Origin: Tautonia rosea | GTDB taxonomy: Bacteria > Planctomycetota > Planctomycetia > Isosphaerales > Isosphaeraceae | Direction: 5' to 3' | Assembly: GCF_012958305.1 (NCBI RefSeq) | Contig: NZ_JABBYO010000007.1 | Span: 1 to 64,000, forward strand | Length of the DNA stretch: 64,000 nt | Part shown: positions 1-9,019 of the stretch, piece by piece | How the letters are laid out: every line of letters starts with the position of its first letter | How positions within the stretch are numbered: position 1 is the stretch's first letter | The notes under the pieces: generated by a model | Seen by the model: the letters and a program-made list of their open reading frames with translations, nothing else | What the model was told of the DNA's origin: nothing | The model's database searches: none | Translations under genes and position numbers: made by a program

Positions 1-620
1 CAAAGCGCTAGTGCCGCCTGGTACGATGCCTCGGCCTCCGCCATCCGGCCGGTGATCCTGGAGAGGTTGCCCAGGTTTTGGTGGTTGGCGGCCAAGCGGT
101 TGCGGTAGTCGGGGACCTCGGGGTGCTCCTCGGACAATCGCTCAAGCAGCGTCAGCGCCGCCTGGTACGATGCCTCGGCCTCCGCCATCCGGCCGGTGTC
201 GCTGTAGAGGTTGCCCAGGTTTTGGTGGTTGGTGGCCAGGCCGGTGCGGTAGTAGGGGACCTCGGGGTGCTCCTCGGACAATCGCTCCTGAAGCGTCAGC
301 GCCGCCCGGTACGACGCCTCGGCCTCCCCTGCTCGGCCGGTGGTGCTGTAGAGGTAGCCCAGGTTTTGGTGGCTGATGGCCAGGTCGCGGCGGTAGTCGG
401 GGACTTCGGGGTGCGCGGCGGCCAGTTGTTCCTGCATCTCCCGGGCCTTGGTGTAGAGTGATTCGGCTTCCGACAATTGGCCGGTCCGGAAGTAGGTGTA
501 GCCCAGGTTGTGTTGGTTGCGTGCCAGTTCGCGGCGGTAGTCGGGGACTTCGGGGTGCGCGGCGGCCAGGTCACGGAACAGGGCAACGGCCCGCTCGCTT
601 GATGTGATCGCGTCCGGCAT
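1..620 (-). repeat. 144-bp tandem repeats encoding 48-residue TPR units
   Basis: The motif gccgcctggtacga (or close variants) starts at 13, 157 and 301, and the equivalent position recurs at 445: a strict 144-bp period. The encoded 48-residue unit carries EEHPEVPDYR, NHQNLGNLY and TGRMAEAEASY. The two leftmost units are nearly identical at DNA level while the rightmost are diverged, so the array has grown recently by duplication towards the 3' end of the gene. Confidence 0.9.
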
Positions 621-2360
621 CGAGCCCAGCGCATCGTCAATCATGGCCAGCAGTCGGAGGGCACGGCCCAGGTCGGCCCGTGCCTCAGGGTCCTCGGCGC
701 GGCGGGCGGTGAACCGCTCGTAGAACTCGCGGGCCGATTGCAGCAGGTCGCGCCGGAGCGGCTCCATGTGCGGCTGGTTCAGCAGCGTGTCCTCGCTGAC
801 CTTCGTGTAGAAGTTGTCCACCGCCTCGCGGGCCAGCTCGTAGTTGGCCTCGGCCAGCTCGTAGTTCTCGGTGATCCGCCGATTGGCCCGGCCCAGGAGC
901 GTCGCGCCGACGGCCAGGCCAACCACGGCCGCCAGCAGCAGACCGGCCGCCCCGGCCACCAGCGGCTTGTGCCTTCGCGCCCAGCGGCCGGCGCGGACCA
1001 GCGGCGGGTCGGGCCGGGCGGCGACCGGCTCGTCGGCCAGCCAGTGCTCAAGATCCTCCGCCAGCGCCTTGGCCGACCCGTAACGATCCTCGGGCCGCAA
1101 CGCCATCGCCTTCAGGCAGATCGCCTCCAGGGAGCGGGGGATCGCCGGGTCGACCGAACGGGGCGGGGCGAAGTCCCCCCGGCGCACGGCGGCGAGCACC
1201 TCGGCGGTCGACTCCTGGGGAAACGCCGGGCGGCCGACGAGGATCGTGTAGAGGGTGGCCCCGAGGCTGTAGACGTCGCTCGGCGGGCCGAGCATGTCGA
1301 GCCGCCCCTCGGCCTGTTCCGGCGGCATGTACTGAGGTGTCCCCAGGGCGCTGCCGGGCAGCGTCTCCTGCAGGTCGCTGCCGCTGGGGGGGCGCAGCGA
1401 GGGCTCGTCGCGCGGCTCGGTCGGCTCCTCGGGGCGGCCGACGACCTTGGCCAGGCCCCAGTCGACGACCAGCGTCTCGCCGTACTTGCCGACCATGATG
1501 TTGGCCGGCTTGAGGTCACGGTGCAGCACCCCGCGGTCGTGGGCGTAAGCGATCGCGTTGCAGGCGTCGATGAATTGGGACAGCAGCCGACGGAGCCCCA
1601 GCGAGCGTTCGGAGGGGCCGGCCCGCTTCGCCTCGTCGGCATGGTAGGCGGCGATCGCGTCCCGGAGGCTGTCGCCGCGGATGAACCGCATGGCGTAGTA
1701 GGGGCGGCCGGTCTCCGGGTCGTTGCCGAGCGAGTAGACGGGGACGATGCCCGGGTGCTCCAGGCCGCCGGTGACCTCGGCCTCGAAGACGAAGCGGCGG
1801 CGGTCGGCGTCGCCGTCGGCACGAAGGCCGAGGATCTGCTTCAGGGCGACCTCGCGGTTCAGCTCGGTGTCGAGGGCGACGCTGACCTCGCCCAGTCCGC
1901 CCCGGGCATGCGGACGAACGACGCGGTAGCGGCGGCGCTCTTGCTCCGGTGAGGGGCCGGTGTAGCTGGCCGTGGCCTCGGGGTCGTCCGAGGTTGGGAG
2001 GGAGGCCGTCGCGGGCATGGGTGTGGCGGGCGGGGTCGGCACGTGGCCCAGGCTGGCCACGACCTCGGGGTCGGCCAGGGATCGCAGCCCATCGTGAACC
2101 TCAGGGTCAACCGCGACGGCGGCCAGGCTCCGCTGGGGGTTGTCACCGTGGCGCGCCAGGTGGCGGCGGAGCATCCGCTCCAGGGCGTCGTGGTCCTCGG
2201 GCGCGAGGTGGCCGCGGTCCTGAAGGATCTGCTCCAGGGGCGTCTGCTTGTCGAGGGCCCAGGCCTGCATAGCGTCGATCAGCTCATCCTTGGAGACGAA
2301 GTCCATCTGCAGGGCGAGCAGGCCGTAGAGGAGGTTCCGGTCGGCAAGGGCTGAAGGCAT
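1..2360 (-). CDS. Ser/Thr protein kinase with C-terminal TPR repeats (partial, 3' end outside window)
   Basis: Open reading frame from the ATG at 2358-2360 runs leftwards without a stop off the window edge (at least 786 codons). Residues ~1-140 are a planctomycete-type leader; ~145-410 are a Hanks-type kinase with the catalytic loop HRDLKPAN (near residue 277), the DWGLAKV metal-binding loop (DWG in place of DFG) and a GTPQYMPPEQA activation segment. The usual glycine-rich loop appears as ARGGLGEV. A single membrane segment (VAGAAGLLLAAVVGLAVG) lies near residue 470, then TPR repeats begin near residue 560. The architecture implies an inner-membrane signalling kinase with a TPR sensor or docking domain on the far side. 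The gene stands alone; its upstream region is 1.3 kb of repeat-bearing non-coding DNA. The substrate cannot be inferred. Confidence 0.93.
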   Translation of the reverse strand, partial: MPSALADRNLLYGLLALQMDFVSKDELIDAMQAWALDKQTPLEQILQDRGHLAPEDHDALERMLRRHLARHGDNPQRSLAAVAVDPEVHDGLRSLADPEVVASLGHVPTPPATPMPATASLPTSDDPEATASYTGPSPEQERRRYRVVRPHARGGLGEVSVALDTELNREVALKQILGLRADGDADRRRFVFEAEVTGGLEHPGIVPVYSLGNDPETGRPYYAMRFIRGDSLRDAIAAYHADEAKRAGPSERSLGLRRLLSQFIDACNAIAYAHDRGVLHRDLKPANIMVGKYGETLVVDWGLAKVVGRPEEPTEPRDEPSLRPPSGSDLQETLPGSALGTPQYMPPEQAEGRLDMLGPPSDVYSLGATLYTILVGRPAFPQESTAEVLAAVRRGDFAPPRSVDPAIPRSLEAICLKAMALRPEDRYGSAKALAEDLEHWLADEPVAARPDPPLVRAGRWARRHKPLVAGAAGLLLAAVVGLAVGATLLGRANRRITENYELAEANYELAREAVDNFYTKVSEDTLLNQPHMEPLRRDLLQSAREFYERFTARRAEDPEARADLGRALRLLAMIDDALGSMPDAITSSERAVALFRDLAAAHPEVPDYRRELARNQHNLGYTYFRTGQLSEAESLYTKAREMQEQLAAAHPEVPDYRRDLAISHQNLGYLYSTTGRAGEAEASYRAALTLQERLSEEHPEVPYYRTGLATNHQNLGNLYSDTGRMAEAEASYQAALTLLERLSEEHPEVPDYRNRLAANHQNLGNLSRITGRMAEAEASYQAALAL

Positions 2361-2829
2361 CCGCGGCTCCTGAAGCGTGGTGGAGGCACCATCGGGCGAC
2401 GGGATGGACACGAACGACTGTAAAGAATATGTCACACCGATTCAATTGAGACGGCATGATGGCTGCTCCAGGCCCTGCTCCTGATGACGCAGCAGGTTCT
2501 CTCCCATGATGTGCGGGCCTTCGAGTTCGCTTTCCGCCCCCATTGACGCGGTCTCCGACTCGTATTCAGCCCCCGATGCGGGCCTGAGATCGTCGCAATC
2601 CCGTGGACCTCCAGGCCGTCGATGCGACAGCTGGACTCATCAGCGTCGGTTGGAAGACGCAGGGACAACGCGTCCCGACCCCGATGACGCACCATTGAAG
2701 GGTCGCTGAGCCGGCGACAGGCCCCGGAAGACTCGTGCACCGACGAGTTCCGACTTGACTTCTTCACAATCGGTTTGTGTGGCAGAACTCATGTTGAACG
2801 TTGCCGAGACCGCGTGCTCGCCGCGAACA

Positions 2830-3620
2830 CGTCGGAGTCCGATTGAGTGACTGAACCTCGCCCAAATCCCGATCCTATTGGATGAGCCGGTTTGTCCTCC
2901 GTCCTCGTTCCTATCTCCCTCGGCATCCAATGGACAAGTCAGACCGCGCCATGCTCCTCGATCCTTCCATCACCTGAGACGATAGGCCGTCAACCTGCCG
3001 CGAACCGATCTCAACTGCTTGTGACGTTTCACCCTCGAAATTCCCGAAACGAATCGGCGTATGATGACGCAAGTTCAGCCCCCACAACCCCAAACGCACC
3101 ATTGGTCTGGGCGCACCCGAGCGCACCGGACCGCGCATCGCCTGCGCACCGGCCCGGTCAACCGACCTGCTGCAATCGTTGAGAGCAGGGCCTTTCCCGA
3201 GGCGGTTTCGGGGCACTCCATGATCTCTCAAAATCCCGAAACGAAGATGTGCGAACGGTCGCAACTCCAGATCCCACAACCACAAACGCACGATCATGCC
3301 CGGCGTGCCCTGGCGCACCGTGCCGCGCACCTCCAGCGCACCTCGGGCGTTCTTGTGCAGCGGCGGGTCGGTTTCGCTCGGCGTCCCGACCTGCGTCGAG
3401 GGACCTCATCCCTCCCGATCCCGATTTCCCGAAACGAATTGGCCCAGGATGACGTAACCTTCCTGAAGATAAGCACAAATCGCTTCCTCCGCCCGGCGAG
3501 CCCAGGCGCACCGGGCCATCTGCCGGAGGCGCACCGGCCCAACCCCGACGCCCGCGATCGCACCCTTCGGGCCCGCCCGCCCGACCCCTGGCACAACGAT
3601 CCCGGCGTCGCCGATCCCCG
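2830..3620. repeat. Degenerate tandem array, about four units of ~175-193 bp
   Basis: The anchor TCCCGA recurs at 2867, 3042, 3234 and 3427, spacing 175, 192 and 193. The last three units align well beyond the anchor: TCCCGAAACGAA, then a stretch with ACAACCNCAAACGCAC in units 2 and 3, then GGCGCACC-rich sequence in all three. The units differ by many substitutions, so the array is old. One spacing is not a multiple of three, so I do not treat it as coding. A related ~35-bp segment occurs near 55,700. Confidence 0.7.
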
Positions 3621-3649
3621 GGCTCCGTACCGATCCCCCCGATTCCTGG

Positions 3650-3677
3650 TTGTCCCCCACGGCTCAGCCGATATGAT
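3650..3677 (+). promoter_or_regulatory. Putative sigma-70-type promoter
   Basis: TTGTCC at 3650-3655, 16-bp spacer, TATGAT at 3672-3677. Transcription would begin near 3684, which argues that the ATG at 3681 is not the start of the next gene and that 3717 or 3732 is. Confidence 0.5.
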
Positions 3678-3716
3678 GAGATGACTGACCAGAGACGCAA
3701 ACACGCACCCCTTTCC

Positions 3717-4184
3717 ATGCTCCAAACGCCCATGATCGCTTGGATGGCTCTGGCCCTGATTGCCGTTCACCCCGCCGTCGCCTCCGACGATGCAAGTGAG
3801 GCGCGCACGGAGACCTTCACCGGCTCGGTCCTTCGCCTGACCGAGGCCATCGAGCCGCTCGGCGTGACCTCACCGCAGGGGCCAATCGCCGATCAGGTCG
3901 TGCTCCGAAACGCCGAGGGCACCATTTGGCCCTTGCTTTACAATGTCGGCAGCCGGGCCTTTTTTGAGGATGACCGGCTCCGCGACCGGCCGGCCGAGTT
4001 GGTGGCCCGCCGCATCGAGGGCCTTCCGTACCTTCAGGTCCTCTCGGCGAAGATCGCCGACGAGCAGGGCGTGTTGCGAACGCCCGAGTATTACTGTGAC
4101 ATCTGCACCATCAGCGTCCGCTTCGATCAACCCTGCCCCTGCTGTCAGGCACCGATGGAGCTTCGGTTCAAGCCTGAGGACTGA
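3717..4184 (+). CDS. Exported protein of unknown function with C-terminal Cys cluster
   Basis: 155 residues from the ATG at 3717. The N-terminus is a clean Sec signal peptide (MIAWMALALIAVHPAVAS, cleavage expected after AVAS). The mature part has no family I can name. The C-terminus holds CDIC followed about 12 residues later by CPCC, which looks like a small zinc-binding knuckle or disulphide-stapled tail. An in-frame ATG at 3681 exists, but it would precede the signal peptide by 12 charged residues and lies at the predicted transcription start. No strong ribosome-binding site. The next gene starts 141 bp downstream and may be co-transcribed. Confidence 0.75.
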   Translation: MLQTPMIAWMALALIAVHPAVASDDASEARTETFTGSVLRLTEAIEPLGVTSPQGPIADQVVLRNAEGTIWPLLYNVGSRAFFEDDRLRDRPAELVARRIEGLPYLQVLSAKIADEQGVLRTPEYYCDICTISVRFDQPCPCCQAPMELRFKPED

Positions 4185-4325
4185 GCGACCGACCGCTCGG
4201 CCAGGTGCGACCCCGACCTGCGGCGACCGTCGCCGCCTCCGGATTCCAAGCGAGGATCACCGACTCCGTTTCTTTCCTTCCTGAGTCTCTCCCCACCGTT
4301 GGCGAGAACCGCCAAGGATCATCCG

Positions 4326-5525
4326 ATGCTGAGCGGTGGAAGTCTGTTCCTGATCGCGGCGGCCAGTGTGGCGGTCTTCACCACCCTGGCCTCGTTCCTG
4401 TTCCTGGTCCTGATGACCCGCCGGAGCCGTCGTCGGCACCTGCCCGACCACACCCCTCCGGTGTCCATCTACAAGCCGCTGAAGGGGCTTGATGAAGGGC
4501 TCGAAGACAACCTTCGCAGCTTCTTCCAGCTCGACTACCCGACCTATCAGCTCCTCTTCTGCGTGGCCGATCCCGAGGACCCGGCCATCGACGTCGTCCG
4601 ACGCCTCCTGGCCGAGTTCCCCCATCACGATGCCGAGCTGATCGTCGGCTGCTCCGTCTTCGGGCTCAACCCGAAGGTCGAGAGCCTCGCCATGATGGAC
4701 CGCGTTCGCCGCCACGACCTGATCCTCATCAGCGATTCGAACGTCCGCGTCCGGCCCGAATACCTCCGCGAAACCGCCTGCTACCTGGCCGAGCCCGGCG
4801 TCGGACTGGTCACGAACCTGTTCACTGGCGTCGGCGAGCGATCCTTCGGCGCCGCCCTGGAGAACCTGCAGCTCAACGGCTTCGTCGCCGGCAACGTCGC
4901 CTGGGGCAACGGCATGGGCCTGACCTGCGTCGTCGGCAAGTCGATGCTCATCCCCGCCCATGTTCTTGAGGCGATTGGCGGCTTCGCCGGCGTCCGGAAC
5001 CTCCTCGCCGAGGACCAGGCCATCGGCATGCGCGTCCGACGTGCCGGCTACACGATCCGCCTGAGCCACCACGTCATCGAGAACGTCAACCGCTCCCGGA
5101 GCCTCCGCTGGTTCCTCAACCGCCACTCCCGATGGTTCAAGATCCGCCGCCAGATGGCCGGCCCCCTGTTCGTGATCGAGCCCCTGGGCAACCTCTCGAC
5201 CGTCGCCCTGGCCTGGGCCTTCTCCGACGTCTCTGGCATCGCCTGGGGCGGCCTGCTCGCGCTGATCAGCCTCGGGATGGTCCGAGACGCGGTGCAGTCA
5301 AAACTCCTCCGCGGCCACACCCCGAGCCTCAAGACCCTGGCCCTGAGCCCGATCAAGGACCTGTTCCTGATGCCGATCTGGTTCGATGCCCTGATCAACC
5401 CTCGGGTCATCTGGCGAGGCAACCGCCTGATCGTCGGCCGCTACACCCGGCTCCGCCTGGCCCGCGTTCCCCGACACGTCCACGTCCGCGTTCGCAACAT
5501 CCGCCGGCTCCGCGCCCGCGGCTGA
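4326..5525 (+). CDS. Ceramide glucosyltransferase-like glycosyltransferase (GT21 / HpnI type)
   Basis: 399 residues. The start is set by an aaggat Shine-Dalgarno stretch just before ATG 4326. An N-terminal membrane segment (LFLIAAASVAVFTTLASFLFLVLM) is followed by a GT-A domain: SIYKPLKG near residue 50, the D in LISDSNV near 137, EDQAIG, and HSRW, matching the D1, D2, D3, (Q/R)xxRW signature of the ceramide glucosyltransferase family. Two further hydrophobic segments follow near the C-terminus. Family members transfer sugar to a lipid (ceramide, or hopanoid precursor in the HpnI group) at the membrane. A fatty acid desaturase and a ceramidase-like gene nearby favour a lipid role; the acceptor is inference. 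Confidence 0.85.
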   Translation: MLSGGSLFLIAAASVAVFTTLASFLFLVLMTRRSRRRHLPDHTPPVSIYKPLKGLDEGLEDNLRSFFQLDYPTYQLLFCVADPEDPAIDVVRRLLAEFPHHDAELIVGCSVFGLNPKVESLAMMDRVRRHDLILISDSNVRVRPEYLRETACYLAEPGVGLVTNLFTGVGERSFGAALENLQLNGFVAGNVAWGNGMGLTCVVGKSMLIPAHVLEAIGGFAGVRNLLAEDQAIGMRVRRAGYTIRLSHHVIENVNRSRSLRWFLNRHSRWFKIRRQMAGPLFVIEPLGNLSTVALAWAFSDVSGIAWGGLLALISLGMVRDAVQSKLLRGHTPSLKTLALSPIKDLFLMPIWFDALINPRVIWRGNRLIVGRYTRLRLARVPRHVHVRVRNIRRLRARG

Positions 5526-5613
5526 CCCGACCCGGACACCTACCCGCTCGCCCGGCCCCCGGGCGTCTCTCGGTTCCCCTTTGCTCGTCCCACCAAAGGA
5601 GATGCACCCGACC

Positions 5614-5805
5614 ATGAGTGGCCCGATCGTCCGCAAGTACGGCTTCCCGAACTTCGACAAGATCTTCGGCGCCAAGCCCATCCTCCACGGGGTCGACGAC
5701 GATCCCAAACCCGAAGCCCCCCAGGAGCAGCCCTCGACCGACGCCACCCCCCGGACGGAAACGCCCAACGACCCCACAACCGAGTCGCGACCGTCCTCCT
5801 CCTGA
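5614..5805 (+). CDS. Small conserved-type protein of unknown function
   Basis: 63 residues starting MSGPIVRKYGFPNFDKIFG. An aaggaga site ends about 11 bases before the ATG at 5614. The first 30 residues look ordered, with aromatic and glycine residues (KYGFPNFDKIFG); the rest is proline/threonine/serine-rich and likely disordered. I recall similar small proteins in planctomycete genomes but know no function. It lies between the glycosyltransferase and the desaturase in the same direction and may be part of that transcript. An upstream in-frame ATG at 5602 abuts the Shine-Dalgarno site and is less likely. Confidence 0.7.
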   Translation: MSGPIVRKYGFPNFDKIFGAKPILHGVDDDPKPEAPQEQPSTDATPRTETPNDPTTESRPSSS

Positions 5806-5976
5806 GCCGATTCCTCCATCGCCCGCGCGATCCGGTCAATCGGCTCAACCCGGCCGTGCCTGCCTGCCGAAGAGAAACGAGGCTGCGGGTCCGTCGATTA
5901 CCCGACGTCCGGACCCGCCCCCCGTTCCCTTTCCCACCGGCTCCGGGACGGAAGGCTCGATTGGCAGGAGGCGTTG

Positions 5977-7095
5977 ATGACCCGGGAGAGCGGCTCGGAA
6001 TTGACCTGGGATCAGGCCCGCCACGCCCTGCTGGCGATGTCGAAGCCTGACAACCGGACGAACCTCGCCTGCATTGCCCGCGAGTACGCCCTGATTGCCT
6101 TCGCCCTGTCTACGGGAGCCGTCGCCTGTTCCGCCTGGTCCGAGAGTCGGTTGCCCACGCTTGCCTTCGTTCCGATCTGTACGGCGATCGCGTTTCTCGT
6201 CGCCGTCGGCCAGCACCGCCTCTCGGGACTGGCGCACGAGGCCAGCCACTTCGTCCTCTTTCGCAATCGCCTGGCCAACGAGCTGGTTTCCGACCTGCTC
6301 CTGCTCTTTCCCCTCGTCGCCATCACCCAGCGCTACCGGGCCGCCCACTGGGGCCACCATCTGTTCGTCAACGATCCCGACCGCGACACCGACCTGATTC
6401 GTCTGAACCACCCCGACCCGCACCGCTTTCCGATCCCCCCCCGAGCCTTCTGGAACCGCTACGTCCTGCGAGCCCTCTGGCCCCCCGCGATCCTGCGTTA
6501 CCTAATCGGAAGGGCCAAGGCCGCGAACTTCGCCGCCCCGGAAGGATCAAGGGTTCCCTCGGCCGTCTACCGGGTGGCTGTGGCGAAACGACTTCGTGGA
6601 TCCTACTGGTTGCTTGTCTTTTCAGGTGTTCATTGTTCTGGAAATTGGCCCACCTTCTTCCTGTTCTGGGTCCTTCCTCTCTTGACGTTCTATCCGATGT
6701 TGATGCAACTGCGCGAGATCGCTCACCACGCCAACGCTCCTGACTCGGGAGACCTGACCAACTCTCGCGTCTTCCGGGTGCATCCGATCTTGCGCTTCTG
6801 CGTGTTTCCTTACGGACAGGATTTTCATCTGACACATCATCTGTTCATGAGTGTCCCTCACTTCCGGATTGCGGACGCGGATGGCTTGCTCCGCCACTGG
6901 CCGCCGTATCGGGATCGGGTGGTGGTCTGCCAGGGGTATTTCCTCCGCCGCAGGGGGAGCGAGGGACCATCGCTGCTCGAGCTTCTCTCCCGGCCGGCAC
7001 CCCAACCCAGCGGGCCGGTTCTGATCGGTCAGGAACACTTACTCGAACCCGTCGCGTTACCGATGACCTCGACGCCTCGGAGCGAAGCCGCCTGA
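5977..7095 (+). CDS. Fatty acid desaturase family protein
   Basis: 372 residues from ATG 5977, with aggag six bases upstream (a TTG codon precedes it). The three histidine boxes of membrane desaturases are present: HEASH (87-91), HWGHH (124-128) and a late HLTHH. These bind the di-iron centre that inserts a double bond, or a hydroxyl group, into an acyl chain. Hydrophobic stretches around residues 35-80 and 100-115 and before the last box fit the usual four-helix membrane topology. The neighbours (GT21-type glycosyltransferase upstream, ceramidase-like gene at 11-12.4 kb) suggest a sphingolipid-like or other membrane lipid as substrate, but the sequence does not tell which. Confidence 0.88.
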   Translation: MTRESGSELTWDQARHALLAMSKPDNRTNLACIAREYALIAFALSTGAVACSAWSESRLPTLAFVPICTAIAFLVAVGQHRLSGLAHEASHFVLFRNRLANELVSDLLLLFPLVAITQRYRAAHWGHHLFVNDPDRDTDLIRLNHPDPHRFPIPPRAFWNRYVLRALWPPAILRYLIGRAKAANFAAPEGSRVPSAVYRVAVAKRLRGSYWLLVFSGVHCSGNWPTFFLFWVLPLLTFYPMLMQLREIAHHANAPDSGDLTNSRVFRVHPILRFCVFPYGQDFHLTHHLFMSVPHFRIADADGLLRHWPPYRDRVVVCQGYFLRRRGSEGPSLLELLSRPAPQPSGPVLIGQEHLLEPVALPMTSTPRSEAA

Positions 7096-7127
7096 ATCCC
7101 GATGGCTGCCCCTGGAGAGACCTTCGC

Positions 7128-8114
7128 ATGACCACGATTCGTGCCGCGGTGGTGCAGGCCGCGCCGGTGAGCTTCGACCGTGACCGATCGATCGACCGCC
7201 TTCGTACCCTGACCGTCGAGGCTGCGGCAAGCGGGGCTTCCCTCATCGTCTTTCCCGAGGCATTTGTGCCGGGCTACCCCCGCGGGCTCGACTTCGGCGC
7301 TCGGGTCGGCTGGCGGACTCCCGAGGGCCGCGAGTGGTTCCGCCGCTACTGGCAGGCCTCCGTGGAGGTTCCCAGTCCTGCCGCCACCGCCATTGGCGAG
7401 GCCGCACGTCTGGCTTCGGCCCATCTGGTCGTCGGGGTCGTCGAGCGCGACGGGGGAACGCTCTACTGCTCCGTCCTCGTCTTCGGACCCGATGGCCGCC
7501 TGCTGGGCAAGCACCGCAAGCTGATGCCGACCGGCTCCGAGCGGCTCGTCTGGGGCTTCGGCGACGGTTCGACCCTGCCGGTGATCGACACCCCGATCGG
7601 CCGCCTGGGAGCGGCGATCTGCTGGGAGAACTACATGCCCCTCTTGCGCATGCATCTCTATGCGCAAGGAGTTCAACTCTACATCGCTCCCACTGCCGAT
7701 GGCCGGGATACCTGGCTCTCGACCATGCAGCATGTCGCCCTCGAAGGCCGATGCTTCGTCCTCTCCTGCAACCAGTTCGCCCGCCGGCTCGACTATCCGC
7801 ACGACTATCCGATCGAGGGGTTCGACGATCCCGAGGCGGTCGTCTCCCGAGGCGGTTCTTGCATCATCGACCCGCTAGGCCAGGTCCTCGCCGGTCCAGA
7901 CTTCGACGGCCCCTGCATCCTTGCGGCCGACCTCGACCTGACCCTCATCCCTCGTGCCAAGTACGACTTCGACGTAGTCGGGCACTACGCCCGTCCCGAC
8001 GTTTTCCGCCTCCTTGTGGATACGAGGCCCAAGCCTCCCGTCACCTCGGCCGAGCTGGGAGCGTTCACCTTTTCCCCACCTCTTGACGACCCGGAGACGG
8101 ACGACGCGACGTGA
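7128..8114 (+). CDS. Carbon-nitrogen hydrolase, nitrilase branch
   Basis: 328 residues beginning MTTIRAAVVQAAPVSFD. The catalytic triad is visible: Glu44 in FPEAFVPGYPRG, Lys131 in KHRKLMPT and Cys165 in CWENYMP. The long form of these motifs (PGYPRG, HRKLMPTGSERLVWG, AICWENYMPLLR) and the length are typical of true nitrilases (nitrile to acid plus ammonia) rather than of amidases or beta-ureidopropionases. No signal peptide, so cytoplasmic. It starts 32 bp after the desaturase stop, so co-transcription is plausible, but I see no metabolic link. The natural substrate is unknown. Confidence 0.88.
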   Translation: MTTIRAAVVQAAPVSFDRDRSIDRLRTLTVEAAASGASLIVFPEAFVPGYPRGLDFGARVGWRTPEGREWFRRYWQASVEVPSPAATAIGEAARLASAHLVVGVVERDGGTLYCSVLVFGPDGRLLGKHRKLMPTGSERLVWGFGDGSTLPVIDTPIGRLGAAICWENYMPLLRMHLYAQGVQLYIAPTADGRDTWLSTMQHVALEGRCFVLSCNQFARRLDYPHDYPIEGFDDPEAVVSRGGSCIIDPLGQVLAGPDFDGPCILAADLDLTLIPRAKYDFDVVGHYARPDVFRLLVDTRPKPPVTSAELGAFTFSPPLDDPETDDAT

Positions 8115-8138
8115 CGACGGATCGAAGCCTGTCCACCC

Positions 8139-8167
8139 TGTTCTCTCTCGAAGCCCCTTCGTAGACT
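8139..8167 (+). promoter_or_regulatory. Possible promoter for the DUF4058 gene
   Basis: TGTTCT at 8139-8144 (poor -35), 17-bp spacer, TAGACT at 8162-8167. The -10 resembles others in this window; the -35 is weak. Confidence 0.35.
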
Positions 8168-8210
8168 GGAGCCATCGGGCTTGCCTCCACGATCCCCAAG
8201 GACCGCCACC

Positions 8211-8993
8211 ATGCCCGGCATCTTCCCTGGCGTTGATCCGTATATTGAAGCTCAGGGCCAGTGGCCCGATTTTCATGCGAGTTTCATTACTTATCTCCGC
8301 GATGCGCTATTCGACCGGCTTCCAAATCATTACGAGGCCGTCATCGAGGAACAATTTCGGCTCTACGAGTCCGACGACGAGCCGGCCCTGCTTGCCAAGC
8401 CCGATGTCGCCGTGCTTCGCACCGGGAAACCCCGCGGAGAGGAGGGCGGAGTCGCCGTGGCGGAGCTGGTCGAGCCGGTGACGGTGCCCATCGCATCGGT
8501 CGAGCGGGAGGATTATCGGCATACCTGGATTGAAATCAGGACGCTCCCCGAGCGGTCGTTGGTGGCAGTGGTCGAGCTGCTCTCACCGACCAACAAGTAT
8601 GGCCAGGGGCGGAACGACTACTTGCGCAAGCGAACATCGTATCTTGCGCAACCGGTTCACCTGGTTGAGCTGGATTTCCTGCTCGCCGGGCACCGTATGC
8701 CGATGGCGGCCCCAATGCCGCCGGGCAATTTCTTTGCGGTGGTCGCGCGATCGGAGCGGAGGCCCGATGCCGAGGTCTACGCCTGGTCGATCCGGCGGGG
8801 CTTGCCACCGATTCCGATCCCGCTTCGGCCACCCGATCCCGATGTTCGGCTCGACCTGGCCTCGGTCTATGCGACCGCGTACGATCGCGGGCGATACGCC
8901 CGTCGCCTGGATTACTCGGCCGCACTCTCGCTTCCCCTGGCCGATCCCGACCAGCAGTGGGCCGCCGAACAGATCAAGACCGCCACCAGGTGA
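8211..8993 (+). CDS. DUF4058 family protein
   Basis: 260 residues from ATG 8211. The opening MPGIFPGVDPYIEAQGQWPDF and the later VVELLSPTNKYGQGR (compare the nuclease-like VVEIlSPxNK) match DUF4058, a family common in planctomycetes and cyanobacteria. The ELLSPTNK segment and the DVAV motif near residue 65 resemble the PD-(D/E)XK-type core seen in the related Uma2 families, so a nuclease fold is possible; that is inference. Cytoplasmic, no signal peptide. Its end overlaps by frame-shifted reading an upstream extension of the next gene, but the likely start of that gene is 26 bp after this stop. Confidence 0.82.
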   Translation: MPGIFPGVDPYIEAQGQWPDFHASFITYLRDALFDRLPNHYEAVIEEQFRLYESDDEPALLAKPDVAVLRTGKPRGEEGGVAVAELVEPVTVPIASVEREDYRHTWIEIRTLPERSLVAVVELLSPTNKYGQGRNDYLRKRTSYLAQPVHLVELDFLLAGHRMPMAAPMPPGNFFAVVARSERRPDAEVYAWSIRRGLPPIPIPLRPPDPDVRLDLASVYATAYDRGRYARRLDYSAALSLPLADPDQQWAAEQIKTATR

Positions 8994-9019
8994 TCACCTT
9001 CTCCCAGAACAACCTTGCC

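Larger units (their letters stand above)
2361..3716. other. Long intergenic region between kinase gene and exported-protein gene
   Basis: No open frame here has planctomycete-like protein features; the frames that exist are short, overlapping and arginine/proline rich. The left part (2361-2830) shows nothing I recognise. The right part (2830-3620) holds a degenerate repeat array listed separately. A promoter for the next gene lies at 3650-3677. Confidence 0.6.

Noticed and set aside
738-1952. 404-codon plus-strand ORF across the kinase gene
   Set aside because: The opposite strand encodes the kinase catalytic loop and activation segment.
2830-3620. CRISPR array
   Set aside because: Unit length near 190 bp with diverged repeats, no short identical repeats or spacers, and no cas genes.
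3061-3684. 207-codon ORF through the 190-bp repeats
   Set aside because: Arg/Pro/His-rich, no start signal, and one repeat spacing is not a multiple of three, so units would be read in different frames.
4326-7095. Hopanoid biosynthesis cluster (HpnI assignment)
   Set aside because: The glycosyltransferase fits the family, but no squalene-hopene cyclase or other hpn gene is present; kept as GT21-like only.
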